A stretch of 64,000 nucleotides of DNA, from contig NZ_AUBX01000016.1 of assembly GCF_000429465.1 (NCBI RefSeq), forward strand, positions 124,001 through 188,000. Direction: 5' to 3'. A model generated the notes under the pieces. That model did not search any database. It was not told the origin of the DNA and saw only the letters and a list, made by a program, of their open reading frames with translations. Shown piece by piece: positions 13,995 to 23,024 of the stretch (positions within the stretch are counted from its first letter, which is position 1; each line of letters opens with the position of its first letter). Origin of the DNA: Algoriphagus vanfongensis DSM 17529. Its GTDB lineage: Bacteria > Bacteroidota > Bacteroidia > Cytophagales > Cyclobacteriaceae. The translations under genes and the position numbers were made by a program.

Positions 13995-16808
13995 CTAAAA
14001 ACTCTCCCTCAAATACATTCCTGTAAAATTATCTTCCTCTTTGGCCAAATCCTCTGGGGTTCCGGCAAAAGTCAAATGGCCACCTTTATTTCCACCTTCC
14101 GGTCCCAAGTCAATCACCCAATCAGCGGACTTGATCACCTCGGTATTGTGCTCGATGATGATGACGGAGTGTCCTTGATCAATCAAAGCATTGATACTGT
14201 GAAGGAGCTTGCTGATATCATGGAAGTGAAGGCCGGTGGTCGGTTCATCGAAAATAAAGAGAACTTGATCGCTAGACTTGGTTCCTCCTTTTCCTAAAAA
14301 GGAAGCGAGTTTCACTCGTTGAGCTTCACCGCCAGACAAAGTGTTGGAGCTTTGTCCCATGCCGATATATCCTAGGCCGACTTCTTGGAGCGGAGCCAGG
14401 CGATTGATGATCTGATTTTTTCCCTGGAAAAACTTCATTGCCTCATCAATGCTCATCGCCAAGACATCTGAAATGTCCTTGTCCTTGTATTTGACATCCA
14501 AGATTTCATTTTTGAATCGCTTTCCTTTACAAGACTCGCAGGTCAGGTGAATATCTGCCATAAACTGCATTTCCACTGTCGTCGTCCCTTCTCCAGCGCA
14601 TGCTTCGCATCTCCCGCCATCTACGTTGAAAGAGAAAAATGCCGGTTTGTAGCCTCGCTGTTTGGAAAGAGGCTGCTCAGAAAACAAGGTTCGGATGGCA
14701 TCATAAGCCTTCACATAAGTCACCGGATTGGATCGGGATGATTTTCCGATAGGATTTTGATCCACAAACTCCACTTGGGTGATCTGCTTGTAGTCCCCTT
14801 CGATTTTGTCATATTTCCCGCTTTCGTCGATGACGGTACCGAGCATTTTGCCCAATGCAGGATAGAGAATCTTCTTGATCAAAGTGGACTTGCCTGATCC
14901 TGAAACTCCCGTGATGACAGTCAGAGTATTAAGCGGGAATTGGACCGTCAAGTTCTTGAGGTTGTTTTCTCTGGCACCTTTAATGGTGATGCTATCCTTC
15001 CACTTTCGGTTTCCATTTTTCTGGAAAATATGCTCTTCCCCTCGCAGGTATTTAGCTGTGTGCGTTTGGCCGGAAGTGATGAGATCTTCTATGCTTCCTT
15101 GGAAAAGCAATTCACCGCCGTGAATTCCGGCATCAGGACCGATATCGATAATCTGATCAGCAGAACGCATGACTTTTTCTTCATGCTCCACCACGATGAC
15201 GGTATTTCCGAGTTCTTTTAGGGTTTTCAAAACACCAACCAATCGATCGGTATCTCGTGGGTGCAAACCAATACTTGGTTCATCCAAAATGTACATGGAG
15301 CCCACCAAGGCAGAGCCTAAGTTTGTCGCCAATTTGATTCGTTGATACTCTCCGCCAGACAGGGTTGAAGTCAGTCGGTTCAAAGTCAAATAACCCAAAC
15401 CAACCTGATCCATGAATTCCAGTCGGCTCGTGATTTCTTTCAAAAGTCTATTAGCTACTTTGGCCTCATGCACTTCCAAATTGAGTTTGGAGAAAAAGAC
15501 CAAGGCTTCGTCAATCGGCATCAGTACCAAATCCGTGATGGATTTTCCATTGATTTTGACATAGGAAGCATCTTTTCTCAATCGAGTGCCTCGGCATTCT
15601 GGGCAGGTGGTTCTCCCCCGGAAACGGGAAAGCATCACTCGATATTGGATTTTGTGAGTTTTAGTTTCCAGATCTTTGAAAAAGTCATTCAATCCTTTGA
15701 AATACTTATTTCCAGTCCAGATCAACTCCTGCTGTTTTTCAGTCAAATCTTCGTAGGCACGATGAATTGGGAAATCAAATTCGATTCCTTTTTTCAACAA
15801 AGGCTCCACCCATGACTTGGAAGATTCGCCTCGCCAAGGAGCGATAGCTCCTTCATATACAGAAAGCTCTTTATTTGGGATGACCAAATCTGGATCGATT
15901 CCCAGTACATTTCCAAAGCCCTCACATCGCTTACAAGCTCCGTAAGGATTGTTGAAAGAGAAAAAGTTGACAGATGGAAGCTCGAAGGTCATTCCGTCCA
16001 ACTCAAATCGATCCGAAAACTCTTTCGTTTCCTGACCAGGGATGGTGATTTTGCAATCTCCATGTCCTTCGAAAAGTGCCGTCTGTACAGAGTCTGCGAT
16101 CCGGAATTGATTGTCTTCGTCGTCTTTTCTGACCGAAGCTCTATCAATCAAGACCTCGTAATTACCTTTCGGGATCTTTTTTTCTTCTAAAAGTTCTTCT
16201 ACAAAATAAGCATCTCCATCGATCAGGATCCGCGTATATCCTTTTTGCAAAAGCAACTCCAATTCCTGATTGATTTTTCTGCCTCGGGCTACTTGAAGTG
16301 GGCATGAAATCATGACTTTGGAGCCCTCCTCAAATGACAGAATGTAATCCACAATATCCGAAACCGTGTGATGCTTGACTTCTTTGCCTGAAATGGGAGA
16401 GATGGTTTTTCCAACCCGAGCAAAAAGCAACTTCAAATAATCGTAGATCTCTGTAGTAGTCCCTACCGTGGATCGCGGATTTTTGGTGTTGACCTGTTGC
16501 TGGATCGCGATGGCCGGAGCTACACCTTTGATGTATTCGACCTCTGGTTTTTCCATTCTACCCAGGAACTGACGGGCATAAGAGCTCAGGCTTTCCACAT
16601 ACATTCTTTGGCCTTCGGCAAAAAGTGTATCAAAAGCAAGAGAAGATTTTCCAGAACCTGAAAGTCCCGTCACCACCACAAAATGATTCCGTGGGATAGC
16701 AACACTGAGGTTTTTCAGGTTGTTGACCCGTGCATTTTTGATGATGATATAATTTTTGGGATCGAGAGAGTCGAGGTCTGTTTTTGCAGATAAAGTGCTC
16801 AAAGTCAT
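13995..16808 (-). CDS. uvrA: Excinuclease ABC subunit A
   Basis: DNA-damage recognition ATPase of nucleotide excision repair, 937 aa, the usual length. There are two ABC modules: Walker A GLSGSGKSSLAFD near residue 45 and GVSGSGKSTL near 645, and two LSGGE signatures (TLSGGEYQRIKLA, TLSGGEAQRVKLA). Zinc-binding cysteine pairs are CKRC, CPEC, CEAC and CESC. The GTTTEIYDYLKLLFARVG segment is typical. ATG 16808 is chosen over a TTG nine bases upstream. It stands alone between tRNA-Val and pnuC. Confidence 0.98.
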   Translation of the reverse strand: MTLSTLSAKTDLDSLDPKNYIIIKNARVNNLKNLSVAIPRNHFVVVTGLSGSGKSSLAFDTLFAEGQRMYVESLSSYARQFLGRMEKPEVEYIKGVAPAIAIQQQVNTKNPRSTVGTTTEIYDYLKLLFARVGKTISPISGKEVKHHTVSDIVDYILSFEEGSKVMISCPLQVARGRKINQELELLLQKGYTRILIDGDAYFVEELLEEKKIPKGNYEVLIDRASVRKDDEDNQFRIADSVQTALFEGHGDCKITIPGQETKEFSDRFELDGMTFELPSVNFFSFNNPYGACKRCEGFGNVLGIDPDLVIPNKELSVYEGAIAPWRGESSKSWVEPLLKKGIEFDFPIHRAYEDLTEKQQELIWTGNKYFKGLNDFFKDLETKTHKIQYRVMLSRFRGRTTCPECRGTRLRKDASYVKINGKSITDLVLMPIDEALVFFSKLNLEVHEAKVANRLLKEITSRLEFMDQVGLGYLTLNRLTSTLSGGEYQRIKLATNLGSALVGSMYILDEPSIGLHPRDTDRLVGVLKTLKELGNTVIVVEHEEKVMRSADQIIDIGPDAGIHGGELLFQGSIEDLITSGQTHTAKYLRGEEHIFQKNGNRKWKDSITIKGARENNLKNLTVQFPLNTLTVITGVSGSGKSTLIKKILYPALGKMLGTVIDESGKYDKIEGDYKQITQVEFVDQNPIGKSSRSNPVTYVKAYDAIRTLFSEQPLSKQRGYKPAFFSFNVDGGRCEACAGEGTTTVEMQFMADIHLTCESCKGKRFKNEILDVKYKDKDISDVLAMSIDEAMKFFQGKNQIINRLAPLQEVGLGYIGMGQSSNTLSGGEAQRVKLASFLGKGGTKSSDQVLFIFDEPTTGLHFHDISKLLHSINALIDQGHSVIIIEHNTEVIKSADWVIDLGPEGGNKGGHLTFAGTPEDLAKEEDNFTGMYLRESF

Positions 16809-17088
16809 AGCTGGCAAAGTTAAGAATCTAACCCTAGAAGTCCTTGTAAAGTTTGAAGCTTGTCGGGAAATGTCGCTCTGTTATACAAAGTACAATGTAC
16901 CAAGTACAAAGTTTGGAGGCATTAGAATCAAGAAGCTAGATCCAAGAACAAAGACTCAATGACGGAACTTTATGTGATTTGAAAATCTCCATTCTCTTTT
17001 CTCCATTCTTCTAAATACACCTTGCAGTAGTAGAACCTTCCAACTTTAAACTTTCGAACTTTCCAACATTTATCCCTTTCTTCGCATC

Positions 17089-17697
17089 ATGGATATCAAC
17101 TTCCTTTTGGACGGAATCAGAGAAGGGATAGCCGCCATGACTTGGCTGGAGGCGATTGCTGCTTTTTTGGGAATTGCCTCAGTATTTTATTCCATGAAGG
17201 AGCATATCTGGGTCTATCCGACAGGGATAGTTTCGACCTTGATTTATGTCTGGATATGCTTTGAATACAAGCTCTATGCAGACATGGGCATCAATGCTTA
17301 TTATTTCAGCATGTCGATTTTTGGATGGTATGCCTGGACACATCCCACGGAAAATGAATCGATTCTCCCTACTACTTGGCTGAGTTCCAAAGGGTGGGTT
17401 ACTTCTCTTTTATTGTTTGCAGGCTCTTATCTCGTCCTTTCCACAGTTTTATCCAATTTCACAGATTCGGATGTGCCCTATTGGGATTCATTTACGACTT
17501 CTTCGGCATTCGTCGGAATGTGGCTGATGGCTAAAAAGAAAGTGGAAAACTGGTATTTCTGGCTGCTAACTGACTTTGTTTCCATTCCTCTGTATTTTTA
17601 CAAGGGGCTGATCCTGACTTCCTTTCAATACGTAGTGTTTACCGTTTTGGCAATACTCGGTTTGCTGGCCTGGATCAAATCTGCCAAAGCTCTATGA
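17089..17697 (+). CDS. pnuC: Nicotinamide riboside transporter PnuC
   Basis: Inner-membrane protein of 202 aa with about seven helices and the PnuC core (YPTGIVSTLIYVWICFEYKLYADMG written here only in part: YPTGIVST, KLYADMGINAYYF, then FGWYAW). It imports nicotinamide riboside for NAD synthesis. The start ATG of the following kinase overlaps its stop (ATGA), which couples uptake to phosphorylation of the vitamin. Confidence 0.93.
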   Translation: MDINFLLDGIREGIAAMTWLEAIAAFLGIASVFYSMKEHIWVYPTGIVSTLIYVWICFEYKLYADMGINAYYFSMSIFGWYAWTHPTENESILPTTWLSSKGWVTSLLLFAGSYLVLSTVLSNFTDSDVPYWDSFTTSSAFVGMWLMAKKKVENWYFWLLTDFVSIPLYFYKGLILTSFQYVVFTVLAILGLLAWIKSAKAL

Positions 17698-18233
17698 AGC
17701 AAATTAGCAAAATACTCATTCTCGGACCAGAATCTACCGGCAAAAGCACACTTGCGGCTGACTTAAGTGATTACTTTGGAGAGCCTTGGGCCCCTGAATT
17801 TGCGCGTGAATACTTAGAGAAACTGGGGAGACCCTATGGCTATGATGATTTGGTCAAGATCGGCAAAGGCCAGATGCAACTGGAAGACGAACTCTCCCAA
17901 AAAGCCGAGAAGCTACTTATTTGTGACACCGATCTGCGGGTGATTCAGGTTTGGTCGGAGTATAGATTTGAAAAAGTCGATCCTTGGGTTTTGGAAGAAA
18001 TGAAAAAAAGAACCTACGATTTGATTCTATTGACAGATACTGATTTGCCTTGGGCTCCTGATCCTCAGCGAGAATATCCGGAGCTTGAAATGCGACGATT
18101 TTTCTTGAATTGGTACCAAAACCTAGCTCGGGAAAGTGGATTTCCTTGGTATAAAATATCTGGATCTCGGGAAAAAAGATTGAAAGATTCCGTTAAATAC
18201 ATTCAAAAGACTATTTTTGGCCAAAAGACCTAA
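17694..18233 (+). CDS. NadR-type ribosylnicotinamide kinase
   Basis: P-loop kinase of 179 aa, equal to the C-terminal kinase domain of NadR without the repressor and adenylyltransferase domains. Walker A is GPESTGKSTL near residue 11, followed by EFAREYLE, typical of NadR kinases. CDTDLRVIQVWSEYRF is a Walker B-like region. Overlap with pnuC by four bases supports the role of trapping imported nicotinamide riboside as NMN. Confidence 0.88.
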   Translation: MKQISKILILGPESTGKSTLAADLSDYFGEPWAPEFAREYLEKLGRPYGYDDLVKIGKGQMQLEDELSQKAEKLLICDTDLRVIQVWSEYRFEKVDPWVLEEMKKRTYDLILLTDTDLPWAPDPQREYPELEMRRFFLNWYQNLARESGFPWYKISGSREKRLKDSVKYIQKTIFGQKT

Positions 18234-18234
18234 T

Positions 18235-19752
18235 ATGAAAAAACTCCTGTACCTCTCCTTGGTGGCATTGTATTTTTCCTGTAGCCCCGCAGAAAAAGAA
18301 GCTCCAAAACCTAACATTGTTCTTATTCTGGCAGATGACCTCGGATATGGAGAGGTGGGATTTAACGGTCAAAAAATCATCCAAACTCCAGCCATGGATG
18401 CTTTGGCTGCTAGTGGCAAAGTCTTCACCAATCACTATTCAGCAGCACCAGTATGTGCTCCTGCAAGATGTATGCTATTGACTGGATTGCATTCTGGCCA
18501 TGCTTATGTACGTGGCAATGATGAGTGGAGAGAAAGAGGAGAAGTCTGGGACTATGCCAAAGCAGCAGCAGATCCAAATCTGGAAGGGCAAAGACCTTTG
18601 CCTTCGGATACCGAGACTATGGCCAAGATCCTACAGAGAAATGGATACAAAACCGGGATTGTCGGTAAGTGGGGCCTAGGGGCACCTTTGACCGAAAGTA
18701 TTCCGACCAAGATGGGTTTTGACTACTTCTATGGCTACAATTGCCAGCGTCAGGCTCACAATCTGTATCCGCCGCATCTTTGGGAAAATGAAACTAAGAT
18801 TCCGCTCAATAATCCAGTGGTAGTTCCCAATACCAAATTGGATGAGGGAGCTGATCCAACTGATCCAGCCTCTTATGCCAAATATCAGCAGGAGGACTAC
18901 GCCCCGACTTTGATGCATGACAAGGCTTTGGCATTTATCGAGGAAAATAAGGACGAGCCTTTTTTCCTTTATTATGCTTCTCCTTTGCCACATGTGCCCT
19001 TGCAGGCTCCTATCGAAAATGTGTCTGAATATAGAGAAATCGTAGGCGAAGAAGATCCTTACATTGGCAATCAGGGCTATTTCCCTAATCGCTATCCCAA
19101 AGCGACTTATGCGGCTATGATCAATCTGCTAGATCAGCAAATCGGAGAAGTGAGAGCCAAACTGGAAGAGCTTGGGCTTTCGGAAAACACAGTCATCATT
19201 GTGACCAGCGACAATGGTCCTACTTACACTGGAGGAGCTGATTTCGATTATTTTGACAGTTCGCAGCCTTTCACCAATGGCTACGGTCGTACCAAGGGCT
19301 TTGTCTATGAAGGCGGCATTCGTGTGCCGATGATTGTCAATTGGCCGGGGAAAGTAGATGCAGGAACTAGCTCAGATCATATTTCAGCATTCTATGACAT
19401 CCTGCCTACTATCTGCGAACTGATCGGTGTGGAACCTCCAAAAACAGATGGGAAAAGCTTTCTTTCGGCTATTTTGGGCAAAGAGCAAGAAGCGCATGAG
19501 TTTTTGTATTGGGAATTCCCAGAGTATGACGGCCAGCAGGCTGTGCGCATGGGTAAATGGAAAGCTGTTCGCCAGCACCTGAAAAAGGGTGAAATCAAAA
19601 CGGAACTTTACGATCTGTCTGTCGATCCTCAAGAGCAAAATGATGTGGCCGAATCAAATCCCGAAATCGTGGCTCAAATCGAGGAGATTATGAAAAAAGA
19701 ACATACTCCTTCTCAGATTGAGCGTTGGCAGCTGGAAGCGCTGGGAGACTGA
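18235..19752 (+). CDS. Arylsulfatase (sulfatase family, formylglycine type), probable lipoprotein
   Basis: Exported sulfatase of 505 aa. The N-terminus (MKKLLYLSLVALYFSC) looks like a lipoprotein signal with Cys16, although the lipobox is imperfect. Metal-binding residues ADDLGYGE and the active-site motif CAPAR at Cys74 (to be converted to formylglycine) are present, along with GKWGLG, DNG (TSDNGPTY) and KGFVYEGGIRVP. ATG 18235 comes one base after the kinase stop. The substrate cannot be told from sequence; polysaccharide or small sulfate esters are possible. No sulfatase-maturing enzyme is in the window. Confidence 0.92.
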   Translation: MKKLLYLSLVALYFSCSPAEKEAPKPNIVLILADDLGYGEVGFNGQKIIQTPAMDALAASGKVFTNHYSAAPVCAPARCMLLTGLHSGHAYVRGNDEWRERGEVWDYAKAAADPNLEGQRPLPSDTETMAKILQRNGYKTGIVGKWGLGAPLTESIPTKMGFDYFYGYNCQRQAHNLYPPHLWENETKIPLNNPVVVPNTKLDEGADPTDPASYAKYQQEDYAPTLMHDKALAFIEENKDEPFFLYYASPLPHVPLQAPIENVSEYREIVGEEDPYIGNQGYFPNRYPKATYAAMINLLDQQIGEVRAKLEELGLSENTVIIVTSDNGPTYTGGADFDYFDSSQPFTNGYGRTKGFVYEGGIRVPMIVNWPGKVDAGTSSDHISAFYDILPTICELIGVEPPKTDGKSFLSAILGKEQEAHEFLYWEFPEYDGQQAVRMGKWKAVRQHLKKGEIKTELYDLSVDPQEQNDVAESNPEIVAQIEEIMKKEHTPSQIERWQLEALGD

Positions 19753-20835
19753 TCACCATTTTCCGAGTGACAAAGTCGCTGCTTCTACGAGCCTCATCAT
19801 GTCTGGGTGATAATTGTTGTTTAGGATGATGATGGTTTTATTTTCTTCGATAAAACGAACAATAATGGTCTTGTACCCGGGATTGTCTCCGGTGTGCATG
19901 ACCATTTTTCCATAGGGGCTTTTGGGTTCTATTTCCCAACCAAAACCGTAATAGCTTCTTGTTCCATCATTGAGTTTGAAAGGAGCAAAAGCTTCTTCCA
20001 AAGTTTTTTTAGACACCAAGCGATCACTGTAGAGTGCCTGATCCCATATCAATAGGTCCTGTGCATTGGAACTCACTCTTCCCGGGCCTTTTCTATTTCC
20101 CAGCCAAAGGGTATAATCAGAAGATCTAAATTTATTGGCATTGACATAGTTTCCGTTTTCATCTTTGAGATGTCCTGCAGCGAAATTTGGGACTTTCGCT
20201 TTTTCATCCAATGTGCGGATGGCGGTATTTCTCATTCCCAAGGGATCAAAAATCCATTCCTTGGAAAGCTCCACAAAGTCTCTTCCCGTCGCTTTTTCTA
20301 CGATACTCGCCAGCAAAACATATCCTGTATTGCTGTATTCATATTTTTCACCTGGCTCAAAAACCTTCGGAGGAGCATATTTAGTGAGATATTCCAAAAT
20401 GTCAGGATTGCCAGCCGCCTTGCTTTTATCCCAATGCTCATCCATGATCGCCTGATAATCCGGAAGACCAGAAGTATGGGTCAGAAGATGCCTGATCGTA
20501 ATTCCTTTGTATGGGATCTCCAGAAAGTGGGAAACTGAGTCGTCAAAATTCAAAAGGCCCTTCTCCTTAGAAATCATAATCATCATGGCAGTGAACTGCT
20601 TGGAAACAGAGGCCATTTCGAAAATATCTCCCACTTCCAGAGGGATGTTTTCCTCAAAGCTTCGCTGTCCAATGGCCTTTCCAAAAAGAATTTCTCCTTG
20701 ATCTGCCACAAGTACAACTCCCGAAAAACCTTCGTCTTCCGCTCTTTCAAATGCTTCATTGAGTCGTTTTTCCTGTCCAAAAACCTAAAGCGGAAAAAAG
20801 GTAAATGCAATAAGGACTAAGTTCAATTTTTTCAT
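19753..20835 (-). pseudogene. Beta-lactamase-fold serine hydrolase with amber stop in its signal peptide
   Basis: Class C beta-lactamase/serine-hydrolase family. The catalytic motifs SVSK (SxxK), YSN (YxN) and HTG are all intact, and the C-terminal frame is undamaged. Read from the ATG at 20835, which overlaps the upstream peptidase stop as ATGA, the protein begins MKKLNLVLIAFTFFPL, then TAG (20785-20787), then VFGQEKRLNEAFERAE and continues in frame. This is a normal export signal broken by one nonsense codon. The remaining frame has a GTG at 20709 that would give a 318-residue protein without signal peptide, missing the first strand. Recent inactivation, amber readthrough, or a sequencing error are the options. 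Confidence 0.72.
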
Positions 20836-22904
20836 TGCTTTTGAATTTGTCGTTGAATGAAATCAATGGTCGCTTCGTAAGCCGCAACCCAATTTCGATG
20901 AAGGATAAAGGAGTGCACCTCGTCGGGAAAAACTAGTTGCTCGACTTCTACGCCTTGCTTTCTCAAAACTTCAGCCAGTTCCACGGATTCGGAGAAAAGG
21001 ACATTTCGATCATCATCTCCATGAATCAAAAGAACTGGATCTTCCCAGTTTTCGACATAGGCCATCGGTGAAGATTTGAAAGCCAATTCAGCCATTTTTG
21101 GGAATTTCTCCGGCTCATACCAAGATGCAAAGACCGGAATGTCCTTATTCCAATTGTGGACTCCATGTATGTCCACGCCCGCCAAGAATTTCTCCGGAGC
21201 CTGAGCCAATCCGTGAGCAGTCATGAAGCCTCCATAGCTTCCTCCCCAAGGGATGATTTTGCCTGGATCCACATCTGGCCTTCCCGCCAAATAATCTGCC
21301 GCAGCGATCAAATCACCTACTTCACTCGCTCCCCCTGCGCCATAGTTTTCTTCCTCTCGGAAATCCAATCCATAGCCGATTCCACTTCGATAGTTGATCG
21401 TCAATGCGATGAAACCATTGGCTGCGAAATACTGCTGAAGTGCATAGGCATTGCTGTAATACTGTGAATAATTGAAGCCCAAAAGCATCTGTCGGCGACT
21501 TCCACCATGGATAAAAATAACGGCAGGATACTTCTTGGAAGCATCATGATTGGGAGGTAAAAAAAGCTGAGCTCGGGTCTTGAATCCATCCTCAGCGATC
21601 AGGTCAATGCCTAAGGGTGCAACCAGGTTTTTTGGAAAGTCTGTCGGAAATAGCTCTTCTGCTAATGGCTGTTGCCCACCGTATTGCCGGATCATCGGCC
21701 AAGCTGGAGTAGTGGCTGAAGCGGACAGATAGGCGAGGCCATTCTCTATTCGGACAGGAGACCAATTGATTTTCCCCGCTTCGGAGAGATCTTCTATTGC
21801 ATACGAACTCAGATCCAGTCTCAGGATTTTTCTCCGCTCAATGTCTCCGATATTGGTGGTGAGTAGCAGTTCATTTTTGGTGAAAGAGGAATTCACTTTT
21901 TCTACAATTCCAAATCCAGGAGTCAAATGCTTCGTTTCCCCATTTTCAGGATTGACGGCATAAAGTTGCACCCAGCCATTTCCTTCCCACGGGAAGATCA
22001 AATCACCTTTTGGGGTCCACCAAATTCGCTGATTTTCCGCAGGTAGGTCCCATACCATCACAGAGCCTTTTCCAGCTGAAGCTTTCCATACCTCCTTTGC
22101 TTTTAAAGTCGCCAAATCCAGAACTCTGATGCTCCAAGGATTGGCTTCTTTATGGGAGGTGAAAGGCAGTTTCTCATTCACATTGGGCACTCGGACATAG
22201 GCGAGCTGGCTTCCATCTGGGCTCCATGCTGGGTGGGAATCATGGTCCAAACTAGCTTCTGGATAGCTGAGCGTTTCATTTTCAATGTCCCAAACTCCAA
22301 CATAAGAATGATCTCCTCGATCGGAAACGAAGGAGATATACTTACCATCTGGCGAAAAACTGTATTGCTGGATGCTACCCCGAGCTGTGAAAACTGTCTT
22401 AGGACTTTCATCCAGTTTGTCAAGAGAAATAGATTTCAGGTCTTTTCCGGCTTTGAAAATAAGCCTTTTCCCATTTGGCGAAAAAACAGGCCCACTTCCA
22501 GGGCCTATCAATTGGTCTTTTCCAGTATCTAGATCAATTAGGTGAATTTGAAACTCGGTACTGACCTGAAGTTGGGCAGGATTTGCTGCCTCGCCTGCTG
22601 GGTTTTTGGAGTTCCCACTGACATAGGCTAGGATTTCTCCGTCAGGAGAAAAAGCCAAGGAGCCGACATCTATTCCCACATCCCCTTTGTAATCGGTGAT
22701 TTTTTTGGTCTTAAATTCTGGCGCTTTTGCAAAAAAAACATTTCTCTCACCTTCCGAATTGAAGACCCAAGCGATGGATTTGCCTTCTGGATCAGCCGTG
22801 AGATTGGTTGGAAATGGAGCTGCTAGGTACCTTGAAATCTCCTGTGAAAAACTTGAAACCAGAACGGAAAAAAATAGACAACTGAGAATTAAATATTTTT
22901 TCAT
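20832..22904 (-). CDS. S9 family prolyl-oligopeptidase-type peptidase
   Basis: Exported serine peptidase of 690 aa. Signal peptide MKKYLILSCLFFSVLVSSFS. The N-terminal beta-propeller has PD40/WD40-like repeats (FSPDGEILAYVSG, FSPDGKYISFVSD, WSPDGSQLAYV). The C-terminal alpha/beta hydrolase has the nucleophile motif GGSYGG near residue 550, the acid in HGDDDRNV and the histidine in DEVHSF. ATG 22904 is the start that opens a signal peptide; the frame extends 21 codons further upstream without support. It shares an ATGA overlap with the broken hydrolase gene downstream. Confidence 0.93.
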   Translation of the reverse strand: MKKYLILSCLFFSVLVSSFSQEISRYLAAPFPTNLTADPEGKSIAWVFNSEGERNVFFAKAPEFKTKKITDYKGDVGIDVGSLAFSPDGEILAYVSGNSKNPAGEAANPAQLQVSTEFQIHLIDLDTGKDQLIGPGSGPVFSPNGKRLIFKAGKDLKSISLDKLDESPKTVFTARGSIQQYSFSPDGKYISFVSDRGDHSYVGVWDIENETLSYPEASLDHDSHPAWSPDGSQLAYVRVPNVNEKLPFTSHKEANPWSIRVLDLATLKAKEVWKASAGKGSVMVWDLPAENQRIWWTPKGDLIFPWEGNGWVQLYAVNPENGETKHLTPGFGIVEKVNSSFTKNELLLTTNIGDIERRKILRLDLSSYAIEDLSEAGKINWSPVRIENGLAYLSASATTPAWPMIRQYGGQQPLAEELFPTDFPKNLVAPLGIDLIAEDGFKTRAQLFLPPNHDASKKYPAVIFIHGGSRRQMLLGFNYSQYYSNAYALQQYFAANGFIALTINYRSGIGYGLDFREEENYGAGGASEVGDLIAAADYLAGRPDVDPGKIIPWGGSYGGFMTAHGLAQAPEKFLAGVDIHGVHNWNKDIPVFASWYEPEKFPKMAELAFKSSPMAYVENWEDPVLLIHGDDDRNVLFSESVELAEVLRKQGVEVEQLVFPDEVHSFILHRNWVAAYEATIDFIQRQIQKQ

Positions 22905-22965
22905 AAGCAGAGAGTTGAACCAATTTACATAGGGAAAGGTGGGATTCAAAGAGAATCCTTCCTGC

Positions 22966-23004
22966 AAACAAAAAAGACCAAGCAGATCACTCTACTTGGT
23001 CTTT
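22966..23004 (-). terminator. Terminator after the M28 peptidase gene
   Basis: On the minus strand a perfect 10-bp stem AAAGACCAAG / CTTGGTCTTT with a 12-base loop is followed by a T-rich tract (TTTGTTT). It lies between the M28 stop and the S9 peptidase start, so the two peptidases are separately transcribed. Confidence 0.85.
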
Positions 23005-23024
23005 CATTTCCAATGGTTCAGAAA

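Noticed and set aside
13950-14297. Open frame on the plus strand over the hairpin and the uvrA 3' end
   Set aside because: It runs antisense to conserved UvrA sequence and begins inside the long palindrome; no protein character.
16809-17088. Repeat array or CRISPR-like pattern around AGTACAA units near 16885-16915
   Set aside because: The units are short, irregular and few; ordinary low-complexity intergenic sequence.
19753-20709. Beta-lactamase-fold protein starting at GTG 20709 as a normal gene
   Set aside because: The sequence upstream continues the family N-terminus and signal peptide in frame, with one TAG; the GTG form would lack export signal and first strand.
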